NCBI GenBank assembly: GCA_022565595.1
Contig: JAIUML010000031.1
Span: forward strand, 1 to 46,489
Length of the DNA: 46,489 nucleotides
Reading direction: 5' to 3'
Origin: Saccharospirillum sp.
Lineage (GTDB): Bacteria; Pseudomonadota; Gammaproteobacteria; Pseudomonadales; Natronospirillaceae
Shown: one piece after another, positions 9,284-17,820 of the stretch
Layout: each line of letters opens with the position of its first letter
Position numbering within the stretch: the stretch's first letter is position 1
Notes under the pieces: generated by a model
Seen by the model: the letters and a program-made list of their open reading frames with translations, nothing else
Database searches by the model: none
Told to the model about the DNA's origin: nothing
Translations under genes and position numbers: made by a program

Positions 9284-9517
9284 ATGCCGGGCCAGCAACG
9301 CACGAACAGGGTTCAACCAGAGAGAGAGCAACGCAACAATAACGTCGTACATATTTATCAGGTTCGGCCGGAAATGGCCCTGGAGCATTTGCGCCGCACT
9401 ACGGGGCTGGAGTTCGATCCAATGCCTGAGAATCTGGTGAACGAAGCCGCAGCAGAGCTTGGGGGAATTTCTGAAGCAGAGCCCCCCCTGCTAACCGACA
9501 TTGTTGACTACGGTTGA
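9284..9517 (+). CDS. Small hypothetical protein (77 aa)
   Basis: Not recognised. The first 20 residues are polar and basic/Gln-rich; the rest is compact and acidic (about residues 30-77: VRPEMALEHLRRTTGLEF, then an acidic tail ending VDYG). No signal peptide or membrane segment. An AGGGGAACCAGG stretch precedes the ATG, although the spacing is tight. The C-terminal half has codon use like neighbouring genes, which is the main reason to call it. It converges on the gene at 9527-9928 with a 9-bp gap. The 140 bp between crbR and this start hold only a small hairpin (9139-9155). It may start later than shown or not be a gene. Confidence 0.5.
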   Translation: MPGQQRTNRVQPEREQRNNNVVHIYQVRPEMALEHLRRTTGLEFDPMPENLVNEAAAELGGISEAEPPLLTDIVDYG

Positions 9518-9526
9518 ACAGCGCGT

Positions 9527-9928
9527 TCAGCGAGAATTCAAACGAAAGACCTTGTGTGCATTGCGAGCCGGGGCCGTTTGAGATTGCTCTTTCACCGGCT
9601 GCACGAAAAGCTCATCAACAGTGCAATGCGACTGTTGACACTCCAGCAATAATTCCATTGCATTGATGGGGCCGGAAAGTTTCAAATCCGTAATGCCGGA
9701 GAGCAGCATCGTTTTGCCCCCTATACGGCCCTGATCGATGACCACTTGATGCGAACCAGTGGCATCCCGATAGCGAAGTATCAAGCGGATCAGGCTGTTA
9801 TCCAACTGATCAAAGCGAAACCAGCCAGCAACATTATAGCGACGCGCCCACCGTTGTTGCCCCTTTACGTGGGGCGGGTTATCAACAATATGTTCCGGCA
9901 CTTTGGCCAGATTATGTATTTTTGTCAT
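9527..9928 (-). CDS. Hypothetical protein with CBM-like beta-sandwich pattern
   Basis: A 133-residue protein, not confidently recognised. From about residue 28 the alternating pattern (GWFRFD...IRLILRYRDATGSHQVV...LLSGITDL...MELLLECQ...VDELFVQP) resembles carbohydrate-binding modules of the CenC/CBM4-9-22 jelly-roll type, which have Trp at strand starts, LRYRD-like strands and a final VDD-like strand. This is pattern recognition, not a search result. No signal peptide is present, which is unusual for a CBM and suggests a cytoplasmic role. ATG 9928 is chosen because GAGGAGGG lies 10 bases upstream; an ATG 12 bases earlier would abut that site. It lies 111 bp downstream of crbS on the same strand, possibly the same transcript. 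Confidence 0.72.
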   Translation of the reverse strand: MTKIHNLAKVPEHIVDNPPHVKGQQRWARRYNVAGWFRFDQLDNSLIRLILRYRDATGSHQVVIDQGRIGGKTMLLSGITDLKLSGPINAMELLLECQQSHCTVDELFVQPVKEQSQTAPARNAHKVFRLNSR

Positions 9929-10039
9929 AAATATCATTCCCTCCTCGAACAACCCACATTACCGGAAGCTTTTCACTTATACAGTGGCTTGCGTCTCAAT
10001 CTGATTCATTTTCCTGACCGGATTATGTAAAGAAGGCTG

Positions 10040-13000
10040 TCACTGCAGTCTGGAGCGGATCAGCGATCTCAGTGCGGCGGGTTTGACGGGCTTGCGCAGG
10101 TAATCAAGGCCCAACTGCTCGGCCTTTGGTCGCAACTCCTCGTTGGGGTGGGCGGTGATCAGAATGCCCGGTACTTTATGGCCCCATCGGGCCAGCAAAT
10201 GCGGGAAAAGTGATAGGCCGGTGTCCGTTTCTCCCAGGTGGTAATCCAGCAGAACCAGATCGGGTGGAGCAGCGTTCAGGGCACCCTCAGTGTTGGTGGC
10301 GAAGCGAGTGGTACAGCCCCATCGATGCAGCAGCGTTACCAGTGCATCCACGTTTTCCGGCTCGTTATCGATAACCAGGATGTCCAGAGCCAGATGATGC
10401 TCGTCTTCTCTGGCGCTGGCTCGCGGCGGCTCTTGCAGTTTGGTCTGAGCCACCGCCTTCAGGCAGACGGTAAAGCAGGAACCCTTGCCGGGAACCGAGC
10501 GCACCTGTACCGGGTGATTCAGCAGGTGACTCAGACGCGCCACCACTGGCAGCCCCAGGCCCACACCTTGGGCCTCCTGGGAATGCTGGTCCAGGCGGAT
10601 GAAGTCCTGAAAAATGCGTTTCTGATCGTGACTGTCTATGCCAAGACCGGTATCCCAGACTTGAACTTCCACCTGACTTCCGCGCACTCTGGCGCCTACC
10701 AGCACTCCCCCTTGACGGGAGTATTTGATCGCATTGGATATGAGGTTCTGGATGATGCGGCGCAGGGAGTTGGAAACGGATAAAACCGTGGCGGGCGTGG
10801 GGCGAATGATGAGCTTCAAGCTTTTTTCGGCAGCCAAGGGCGTGAATTCATTGCGCAGACTGTCAAACAGCGGGTTGAGAGCAACCGGTTCTGGTTCAGG
10901 CTGCCGCTCGTTGCCATCGAGCCGGGCGATTTCCAGCAGAGTCGACATCAACTCTTCTGTGGTGTGCAGCGACTGATCCAGTTTTTGCAACGTGCCTTCT
11001 TTTGGGCATTGCTCGATCAGGGCGGCTGTATAGAGTCGAGCGGCGTTGAGAGGCTGCAGAATGTCGTGGCTGGCCAGGGCCAGGAAGCGAGTCTTGCTGG
11101 CGTTGGCTCGCTCTGCCTCGCTCTTGGCTGCGAGCAGGGCGGTTTCAGCGCGCTCGCGCTCTCGAATCTCTTCTCGCAGTTCGACGTTGATCTTTCGGGC
11201 TTCATCGGTTCGCTCTTCGACGCGGCGCTCAAGGCTGTTTTTGGCATCCTTGAGTTCGTCCTGAGCGCGCACGAACTCGGTAATGTCATTAAAGGTGGTA
11301 ACAAAGCCGCCACCAGGAAGGGGGTTGCCGCGCATCTCTATCACCGAGCCATTGCGCCTGACGCGAATAAAGCGGTGTGAAGTGCCCTGTTTGAGATGGT
11401 CCAGACGGCGTTTTACATGTTCCTCTGGAGAGCCCGGGCCACACTCGCCACGTTCAGCGTTGTAGGTCACCAATTCGGCGACCGGCACGCCGACTCGTAT
11501 CATGCCTTTGGGGTACTGGTACATTTCCAGATAACTGCGGTTCCAGGCGACCAGGCGCATGTCGCGGTCGATTACCGAGACGCCCTGATCGATATTTTCC
11601 AGCGTAGCCGAGAGGACTTTCTGGTTGAACTGAATCGCCTGAGTGGTCTCGTCAAAGAAGGTGACAACGTCTTCGAGTTTGAGTTGTCGACCTGAAAGCG
11701 CCGAGTGCATCATGGCCCGTGCCGAACTCGCCCCGATCACGCCCGCCAGGGTGCGTTCGATATAGCGCACGAAGTCGGGCGTTGGCACCTCCTGGGGGTG
11801 CAGTGGACTGTGGGTGACGCGCTCAAAGTCGGCTACCAGTTCTCGCGTTCTGGAGCTGCCTGCGAAGCGCTCCAGCATGGCGACAAGGTCCGACACCCGT
11901 ATGGCGATCTTCTTCGGGATCTGCTCGGGATGATGCAGGTGCTCATCCATATTGACATAGGCGGCGGCCTGCAATCGGTCGGTCAGATTGGCCTGGGTCG
12001 CATTGGAAAACCAGATGTACATCAGAATGTTGGCGCTCAGGCTCAGCCAGACGCCGTGGCTCAGTGGGTCGGAGAAGGTCAGCCCGAACATGGCTTCCGG
12101 TTTAAGCCATGCAATGCCAAACAAGCCCTCAGTCAGCAGTGTTTCAGGCAGGAAAGTCGAGCGAACCAGGGTAGGCAGCATCAGCGTCCAGGCCCAGAGC
12201 AAGGTGCCCACCAGCATGCCTGCATAGGCGCCCCGGGCATTGCCATTACGCCAGTAAAGCCCCCCAAGCAGAGCCGGCGTCAGCTGTACTACCAGGGCAA
12301 AGGCCAACAAGCCGATGGTCGACAGCTCATCGATTTCGCCAAAGCTGTGGTGGTAGAGCCAGGCTGCCAGAATGACACCAATAATCGCTAGACGACGAAC
12401 CATGATCAGCATGGGGCCGACCTGGCCTCCGGGCCTGACCAGATGACGTCGCATCAAGTAGGGTAAAATGACGTCGTTGCTGAGCATGGTCGAGAGCGTC
12501 AAGGTGGTGATGATGATCATTGCAGTCGAGGCCGAAAAACCGCCAATGAAGACTAAAGCGCTGAGCCAGTTCTGCTCAGTGGCCTGAGGAATCAACAGGA
12601 CGTAGGTATCGGCATTCACGGTGCCTACCGGAAAGAGAGTCAAGCCGGCAATGGTAATGGGAATAATGACCAGGCTGATCAGCACGAGATAGATGGGAAA
12701 CACCCAACGCGCGGTGTTGATATGAGCCCGGTCGATGTTCTCTACCACTGTGACGTGGAACTGCCTCGGAAGTACCAGAATGGCGCTGGCAGCAAGCAGC
12801 AACTGTGTCATGAAGTTGACCGTCGGCCCTTCCCAATCGAAGGTACCCAGTGCTCTGGCGTTATCGGCAAAGTCGGCCATGCCATCAAAGAATACCCAGA
12901 TGACAAAGCCTGCCAGAGTGAGCAGGGCCGCGAGCTTGATGACTGATTCGAAAGCGATGGCCAACATCATGCCGCGATGGTGTTCGGAGACGTTGACCTG

Positions 13001-13531
13001 GCGAGTACCAAAGAGGATGGCAAAGCCGATCATCGTCAACGCCACCATCAAGGCGGTATCGGAAATTCCGCTCAGTTGCATCAACCCAGGCTCAACCAGT
13101 ACCTCAAGGCTGGTCGAAACCGCCTTCAACTGGAGCGCAATGTAGGGCACGCCGGCCAGGGTACAGATGCCGGTGACCAGCAAGGCAATGCCATTGCGCT
13201 TGCCGTAGCGTGATGCCAGAAAGTCTGCGATGGAGGTGGTGTTCTGTCTTTTGCCGACCCTGACCAGCTTTTGCAGCAGGGAGCCGCCGAAGACGAAGAC
13301 CAGAATGGGCCCCAGGTAAATCGGCAGAAAATCCCAGCCGCTGTTGGCGGCGCGGCCGACGCCACCATAGTAGGTCCAGCTGGTGCAATAGACGGCCAGT
13401 GTCATTGCATAGATGCTGGCATTGGCCCAGTTGGGCCAGTGTTTCTCTTTTTGTCGATCACCATACAATGCCAGGCCGAACATCAGAGCGACATAGCCAA
13501 TGGCAAGAGCAAAGAGGGACCAGGGGTTCAT
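10040..13531 (-). CDS. crbS: SSS-transporter hybrid sensor kinase, CrbS/MxtR-like
   Basis: An inner-membrane sensor of about 1163 residues. The N-terminal ~480 residues form a sodium/solute symporter (SLC5/SSS) domain with about 13 membrane segments. A STAC-type linker, a PAS domain (~650-760), a coiled coil, and HisKA with His822 (SHDILQPLNAAR) follow. HATPase_c (GVGLGLPVV) and a C-terminal receiver (LVLLDYHLG) complete it. This architecture defines CrbS in Vibrio and MxtR in Pseudomonas, which control acs through CrbR/ErdR. The ATG at 13531 is preferred; an in-frame GTG at 13546 would add five residues, and neither has a strong ribosome site. That it senses acetate or acetate-linked flux is inferred from homologues. 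Confidence 0.93.
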   Translation of the reverse strand: MNPWSLFALAIGYVALMFGLALYGDRQKEKHWPNWANASIYAMTLAVYCTSWTYYGGVGRAANSGWDFLPIYLGPILVFVFGGSLLQKLVRVGKRQNTTSIADFLASRYGKRNGIALLVTGICTLAGVPYIALQLKAVSTSLEVLVEPGLMQLSGISDTALMVALTMIGFAILFGTRQVNVSEHHRGMMLAIAFESVIKLAALLTLAGFVIWVFFDGMADFADNARALGTFDWEGPTVNFMTQLLLAASAILVLPRQFHVTVVENIDRAHINTARWVFPIYLVLISLVIIPITIAGLTLFPVGTVNADTYVLLIPQATEQNWLSALVFIGGFSASTAMIIITTLTLSTMLSNDVILPYLMRRHLVRPGGQVGPMLIMVRRLAIIGVILAAWLYHHSFGEIDELSTIGLLAFALVVQLTPALLGGLYWRNGNARGAYAGMLVGTLLWAWTLMLPTLVRSTFLPETLLTEGLFGIAWLKPEAMFGLTFSDPLSHGVWLSLSANILMYIWFSNATQANLTDRLQAAAYVNMDEHLHHPEQIPKKIAIRVSDLVAMLERFAGSSRTRELVADFERVTHSPLHPQEVPTPDFVRYIERTLAGVIGASSARAMMHSALSGRQLKLEDVVTFFDETTQAIQFNQKVLSATLENIDQGVSVIDRDMRLVAWNRSYLEMYQYPKGMIRVGVPVAELVTYNAERGECGPGSPEEHVKRRLDHLKQGTSHRFIRVRRNGSVIEMRGNPLPGGGFVTTFNDITEFVRAQDELKDAKNSLERRVEERTDEARKINVELREEIRERERAETALLAAKSEAERANASKTRFLALASHDILQPLNAARLYTAALIEQCPKEGTLQKLDQSLHTTEELMSTLLEIARLDGNERQPEPEPVALNPLFDSLRNEFTPLAAEKSLKLIIRPTPATVLSVSNSLRRIIQNLISNAIKYSRQGGVLVGARVRGSQVEVQVWDTGLGIDSHDQKRIFQDFIRLDQHSQEAQGVGLGLPVVARLSHLLNHPVQVRSVPGKGSCFTVCLKAVAQTKLQEPPRASAREDEHHLALDILVIDNEPENVDALVTLLHRWGCTTRFATNTEGALNAAPPDLVLLDYHLGETDTGLSLFPHLLARWGHKVPGILITAHPNEELRPKAEQLGLDYLRKPVKPAALRSLIRSRLQ

Positions 13532-13651
13532 CACAGCAGCAGGCACTCACGGTCAGGTTTTTTTGTTATGATCAATCAAGGCTGTGGGGTGGGCACATCC
13601 AGCTTTGGAGTTGCCTGAAGCCAAGCCTAACAGACTCGCCATGATACAAAG

Positions 13652-13667
13652 TACGACCTTGGTCGTA
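13652..13667. promoter_or_regulatory. Near-perfect palindrome between crbS and hemH, candidate CrbR site
   Basis: TACGACCTTGGTCGTA, symmetric over seven base pairs on each side. It contains CGAC-N4-GTCG, the same core as the site upstream of acs at 6134-6145. It lies in the divergent gap, 121 bp before the crbS ATG and 44 bp before hemH, so it could serve either gene. Binding by CrbR is inference. Confidence 0.45.
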
Positions 13668-13710
13668 AGGGTATCTTTCAACTGCCGATTATCAACGACA
13701 TTGAGACTTC

Positions 13711-14727
13711 ATGAGTAAACCATCCGAACACCCCAAGGTAAAGCATGGCCGTATTGGCGTATTACTGGTCAACCTCGGTACGCCCGACACACCAGACTAC
13801 TGGGCAGTGCGGCGTTACCTGAAAGAATTCTTGATGGACCCAAGAGTGATAGAGGTGCCCAAATTGCTCTGGTTGCCCATTCTTTATGGTCCCATTCTGA
13901 CCTTTCGATCACGCAAATCGGCTGAAGCCTATCGCAAAGTCTGGATGACTGATCATAACGAGAGCCCTCTGCGCTATTACACCCGAGCCCAGGCCGAAAA
14001 GCTCCAACCGGCGCTACCTGAAGTACAGATTGAATGGGCCATGCGTTATGGCAAACCCAGTGTCGCCGAGAAAATAGAAAAACTCATGAGCGAAGGTTGC
14101 GACCGATTGCTGGTGGTACCGCTATACCCCCAGTATTCCGCCACTACCAGTGCCTCGGTGACCGATGCTGTTTTCGATTGCCTGAAAAAAATGCGTTGGC
14201 AACCCACATTAAGAGTGGCGCCCCCCTGGCACGACCACCCAGCCCACATCGATGCACTGACTCAGCAGTTGAAGGTGCAACTGGCTGCTTTGCCCGAAGA
14301 GCCCGAGAAACTGGTGATGTCTTTCCACGGCTTGCCGCAGCGTTATTTCGATCTGGGTGACCCCTATTACTGCCATTGCCAGAAAACCGCACGCCTGGTT
14401 CGGGAGCAACTTGGCTGGCCGGAAGACAGAGTCCTGGTGACCTTCCAGAGCCGTCTCGGGCCTACCCAATGGCTGCAACCCTATACCGCAGAAGTATTGG
14501 AAGCGCTGCCTGGGCAGGGCGTCAAGCGCATTGCCGTTACCACCCCGGGCTTTGTCGCCGACTGTCTGGAAACACTGGAAGAAATAGGTATGGAAGGACG
14601 CGAATCCTTTCTGGAAGCCGGTGGCGAGCGTTGCGATGTGCTGCCCTGCTTGAATGACAGCGCTTTTGCCATAGATATGCTTGAAAGGCTGGTTCGTCAG
14701 GAACTGGCAGGTTGGCTACCGAACTGA
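13711..14727 (+). CDS. hemH: Ferrochelatase
   Basis: A 338-residue enzyme that inserts Fe2+ into protoporphyrin IX, the last step of haem synthesis, at the cytoplasmic face of the membrane. The N-terminal GVLLVNLGTPD signature, the catalytic His in SFHGLPQRYFDLGDPY and the conserved Glu in PGFVADCLETLEEI are all present. Length is typical (320-360). It is divergent from crbS. No strong Shine-Dalgarno precedes the ATG. Of the haem genes here it is distant from hemL and hemJ, so they are not one operon. Confidence 0.97.
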   Translation: MSKPSEHPKVKHGRIGVLLVNLGTPDTPDYWAVRRYLKEFLMDPRVIEVPKLLWLPILYGPILTFRSRKSAEAYRKVWMTDHNESPLRYYTRAQAEKLQPALPEVQIEWAMRYGKPSVAEKIEKLMSEGCDRLLVVPLYPQYSATTSASVTDAVFDCLKKMRWQPTLRVAPPWHDHPAHIDALTQQLKVQLAALPEEPEKLVMSFHGLPQRYFDLGDPYYCHCQKTARLVREQLGWPEDRVLVTFQSRLGPTQWLQPYTAEVLEALPGQGVKRIAVTTPGFVADCLETLEEIGMEGRESFLEAGGERCDVLPCLNDSAFAIDMLERLVRQELAGWLPN

Positions 14728-15263
14728 GTTGATCAATACGCTGCACTATAGTCGTGAAGCTATAGATTTGGGAAGGCAAGGAGCCGTTTCAGAATACAGG
14801 GAAGTCGGCACTACAGGAAATCAAGATGGCCCGATTATTGTTTTTAGAGGGCCTTGCAACACAAAATTGGGTCTTGCAATAAAACAGCGCCCTTGTTCTT
14901 GTTTTTGGATAGGCGCATATCCTTTATTTGTGTCGCCCGTTTTTGTTTTTATTGCTGGGCTTCTTTATCGTTGTGTTCAAGTAGTTGCAGTCCTTGTGCC
15001 AATTTTAAAAACATCATAAATATCAATTGGTTATGAAGGTACGGTTAAAAAATGACCAATATTGTCACGTTCTCGTATTGGTTTTGTCAGTGAGTTCGTG
15101 TGGTTCGGTAACACTTTTGGTCAGGGCGTAACACTTGTAAGGACCAAATCATTCTATTGTTACAAACTGTGTCTGGAAAATCGGCCTGACAGCACTTTTT
15201 GACGGATGTGACAAAAAAAACGGTACACTCTGTCTGAATCCATTCCCTGATTGAGGATAAACC
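14728..15263. other. Long intergenic region, A+T-rich, no gene seen
   Basis: This 536-bp gap between hemH and the HlyU-family gene is visibly richer in A+T than its surroundings, mostly between about 14810 and 15060. Open frames across it have no protein-like composition and run out of hemH. No tRNA or strong terminator was seen. It contains a pair of direct repeats (see 15108-15136) and a possible promoter, TTGACG (15199-15204) and TACACT (15224-15229), though the 19-bp spacing is long. The composition could mark a decayed insertion. Confidence 0.6.
15108..15136. repeat. Pair of GTAACACTT direct repeats, 20-bp period
   Basis: GTAACACTT occurs at 15108-15116 and 15128-15136, exactly 20 bp (about two helical turns) apart and on one face of the DNA. 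They lie upstream of the possible promoter of the HlyU-family gene. The arrangement fits tandem binding of an activator; no protein is identified. Confidence 0.4.
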
Positions 15264-15545
15264 ATGTTCAATTGGCTCAAGAATGCCTTTACCGGAAGCG
15301 CACAACCCAAAAAAGAGGACTTCAAGGGTGAGGCTGTTGAATACAACGGGTATCAGATTACACCGACGCCGATCGCCGAAGGCGGGCAGTACCGTGTTAG
15401 TGGCCTGATCGAAAAAGGGGAGCAACAGCATCACTTCATTCGCTCGGATCTGGTTGCGGGTCAGGAAGAGGCTTGTTCTTTCTCTGTAGTCAAAGCCAAG
15501 CTGATCATCGACCAGCTTGGCGATCGGATTTTCGAACAGAATTAA
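15264..15545 (+). CDS. HlyU-family protein
   Basis: A 93-residue cytoplasmic protein of the HlyU family (PF10115). The core EYNGYQITPTPIAEGGQYRV, then GEQQHHFIRSD and the C-terminal IIDQLGDRIF, follow the family consensus. Some members are annotated as transcriptional regulators, but this short family differs from the ArsR-type HlyU of Vibrio, and its role is not well established. The ATG is preceded by GAGGA about 5 bases upstream. It converges with hslO (33-bp gap), and its upstream region carries the GTAACACTT repeats. Confidence 0.85.
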   Translation: MFNWLKNAFTGSAQPKKEDFKGEAVEYNGYQITPTPIAEGGQYRVSGLIEKGEQQHHFIRSDLVAGQEEACSFSVVKAKLIIDQLGDRIFEQN

Positions 15546-15578
15546 GGGCAGGCATGAACCCAGCCAGAAAGGCGAGGT

Positions 15579-16454
15579 TCAGTTAGTACGGTGTCGAAGA
15601 TCGGCGAACAGCGCTTCGATATCGGCCTGATCGAAGCGGTATTGCTGGCGGCAGAACTGACAGTCGCTCTGAATGTAGCCCTCCTCAGCGATGATCTGTT
15701 CCGCTTCCTGTTGGCCGAGCATCAAAATGGCGTTGCCGCATCGTTCCCGAGTACAGGTGCATTCGAAGCGTAGGTCCCGACCGGGGAAAACGCGCACCTT
15801 TTCCTCGTGAAACAAACGGAACAACAGTGTCGCGTTGTCCAGGCTCAGCATTTCAGCCTCGGTCAAGGTGTCGGCAAGGTGCACGACGCGATCCCAGGCA
15901 TCATCATCTCCCATTTCTAGGCTGCCTTCGCTGGCGGATTGCGGCATGGCCTGAAGCAGCAGACCGGCGGCCTGTTGGCCATCGGCGGCGAGCCAGACCC
16001 GGGTCCGTATCTGTTCGGACTGGCGAAAATAGTCTTCCAGAACGCGCTCCAGGCTGTGCTGGTGATCATCGATCGAAACGACGCCCTGATACCGCTTGCC
16101 CTTTTCTGGTTCAATGGTGATGGCCATTTGGCCCTTGCCGAGCAGGTCTACCTCGGGCGAAAAATCATCGTTATATTGAGCGATGGCGCGCAACGCCTCG
16201 TGATTGCGGCACTCGGCCATGAGCATGCGCACCTGGCCCGCGCCCCGTACTTGCAGGCTCAGGGTGCCGCGGAACTTGAGCGTATCGCTGAGCAAGGCCA
16301 CGGCGGCCATGAACTCTCCGAGCAGGCGTTGCACCGGTTCGGGGTAATTGTGCTTGCTCAGCACTTCCTGGTAGCTGCTGTGCAGGCCGGTGATCTCCCC
16401 CCGAATGTGGGTATCGTCAAACAGAAAACGTTGCGTCTGGTCAGGGTTGCTCAT
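15579..16454 (-). CDS. hslO: Redox-regulated chaperone Hsp33
   Basis: A 291-residue cytoplasmic holdase activated by oxidative unfolding. The C-terminal zinc switch is present: the CTC pair in FECTCTRERC and the DCQFC pair near the end, following the family CXC...CXXC pattern. One further Cys follows the first pair. The N-terminal substrate-binding domain is of normal length. It lies 21 bp downstream of hslR on the same strand, the standard hslR-hslO pair, and converges with the HlyU-family gene. Confidence 0.97.
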   Translation of the reverse strand: MSNPDQTQRFLFDDTHIRGEITGLHSSYQEVLSKHNYPEPVQRLLGEFMAAVALLSDTLKFRGTLSLQVRGAGQVRMLMAECRNHEALRAIAQYNDDFSPEVDLLGKGQMAITIEPEKGKRYQGVVSIDDHQHSLERVLEDYFRQSEQIRTRVWLAADGQQAAGLLLQAMPQSASEGSLEMGDDDAWDRVVHLADTLTEAEMLSLDNATLLFRLFHEEKVRVFPGRDLRFECTCTRERCGNAILMLGQQEAEQIIAEEGYIQSDCQFCRQQYRFDQADIEALFADLRHRTN

Positions 16455-16475
16455 GTGGGCCTCAGCATGGCTGGA

Positions 16476-16868
16476 TCAGGAATTCAGGGTGTCTTTCAGC
16501 TTCATGATATCGCGCCGTTCTTTCTTGTTGGGGCGATGCTCAGGTGCAGCCATGGCTGCGCGCTGCGCTTTGCGTTGCTCGGCTGCCAGGGTGCGTTGCT
16601 CGATCGATTTGTCCGTCTCGCGATAGAGTAACTGCGCTTCTGGTGCACCTCGGCGCTTGTCACTCAAGGCTTCTACAATCAGGGTGCGTTCATCAAAACC
16701 CGTGCGCAGACGAATCTGTGCGCCAATCTCTACGGTGCGACTGGGTTTGCAGCGGGCGCTATTATAATGCACTTTGCCTCCCTCTATCGCCTCTTTTGCC
16801 AGATTGCGCGTCTTGTAAAAACGGGCGGCCCAGAGCCATTTATCGAGGCGAACAGCAGCATCAGTCAT
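16476..16868 (-). CDS. hslR: Heat shock protein 15, S4-domain ribosome rescue factor
   Basis: A 130-residue RNA-binding protein. The N-terminal S4 domain (VRLDKWLWAARFYKTRNLA, then GGKVHYN) binds 50S subunits carrying stalled nascent chain-tRNA in E. coli. The tail is Arg/Lys-rich (EQRKAQRAAMAAPEHRPNKKERR), as is usual for the family. It is first in a two-gene unit with hslO. It is divergent from cysQ, with 108 bp between them that must hold both promoters; no clean -35/-10 was identified. Confidence 0.95.
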   Translation of the reverse strand: MTDAAVRLDKWLWAARFYKTRNLAKEAIEGGKVHYNSARCKPSRTVEIGAQIRLRTGFDERTLIVEALSDKRRGAPEAQLLYRETDKSIEQRTLAAEQRKAQRAAMAAPEHRPNKKERRDIMKLKDTLNS

Positions 16869-16976
16869 GGTCTATCTCTCAATGGTCGGCTTTACAAGGC
16901 TATGTGAGGGCAAGGTCGTCTCGCTGCAAGGTTGTCATGACAGGATGTTACACTGCGGATCAATGAAACTTTTGCG

Positions 16977-17813
16977 ATGGGAACGATCGAGGCAATGAAC
17001 AGCAATCAATGGCAAGACCCGCAACGACTGTTGGCTCTCTATGATTTACTGCAACAGGCCGGAGACGCCATATTGACCATTTACCGCCAGGTTGGCCAGT
17101 GGCAATTGGCGCACAAAGCAGATGATTCTCCGGTAACGGCCGCAGACCTGGCCGCCTCGCACATACTGGTGGCCGGGTTGCCTGCACTGGTTCCAGCGCC
17201 GGTATTGTCCGAAGAGGCGCTGGTGCCTTTTACCGAGCGGCGCCATTGGTCGCATTATTGGCTGGTCGACCCGATGGACGGCACCAGGGAGTTTCTGGCG
17301 CAAACCGATGAGTTTGTCATCAACGTCGCCTTTATGGACAACAATGAGCCGGTGTTCGGTATGTTGTATCAACCTGTCAGCGGTGAAGCCTGGTGGGGTG
17401 GGGCATCCATGGGTGCCTGGCGCGGCCGACCAGGCCAGGCAGAGCAAGCTCTCATGGCCGGCAGTGCCGGGCATGACCTGTTGGCGCTCGGCAGTCGGCG
17501 CAATCAATGGCAGGGGCAGTGGTGTCAGCGCTTGGAACAGGCTGGTTATACCGTTGAAACCCGAGCGGTTGGCAGTGCCCTGAAGTTCATGCATCTGGCC
17601 GAAGGCAAGGCTCAACTATACCCCCGCCTTGGCCCGACCAGTGAATGGGACACGGCAGCACCCCAAGCCATTCTAGAGGCAGCAGGAGGGCAACTGGTGC
17701 AGTGGAACGGCGAGCCATTGCGCTATGGCAAGGAGGACCTGTTGAACCCCGAATTCGTGGCTGTATCCGATCCGGCTTTGCTGGTTAGTCTGTTACAGTA
17801 CACCAGGTGTTGA
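16977..17813 (+). CDS. cysQ: 3'(2'),5'-bisphosphate nucleotidase
   Basis: A 278-residue member of the inositol-monophosphatase superfamily that dephosphorylates PAP (3'-phosphoadenosine 5'-phosphate) made during sulfate assimilation. Metal-binding motifs are present: SEE (LSEEALVPF), DPMDGTREF and the distal WDTAAPQAILEAAGG. Both possible starts (16977 and ATG 16995) lack well-spaced ribosome sites; the longer is given. It converges with the imelysin gene, leaving 7 bp. No sulfate-assimilation operon is nearby, which is usual for cysQ. Confidence 0.95.
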   Translation: MGTIEAMNSNQWQDPQRLLALYDLLQQAGDAILTIYRQVGQWQLAHKADDSPVTAADLAASHILVAGLPALVPAPVLSEEALVPFTERRHWSHYWLVDPMDGTREFLAQTDEFVINVAFMDNNEPVFGMLYQPVSGEAWWGGASMGAWRGRPGQAEQALMAGSAGHDLLALGSRRNQWQGQWCQRLEQAGYTVETRAVGSALKFMHLAEGKAQLYPRLGPTSEWDTAAPQAILEAAGGQLVQWNGEPLRYGKEDLLNPEFVAVSDPALLVSLLQYTRC

Positions 17814-17820
17814 ATTCGCC

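Noticed and set aside
9152-9388. 78-codon minus-strand frame, somewhat hydrophobic
   Set aside because: Overlaps the better plus-strand small ORF at 9284-9517 and has no ribosome binding site or recognisable pattern.
14681-15019. 112-codon frame running out of hemH into the gap
   Set aside because: Starts in hemH coding sequence in another frame and has an unusual composition with no protein-like pattern.
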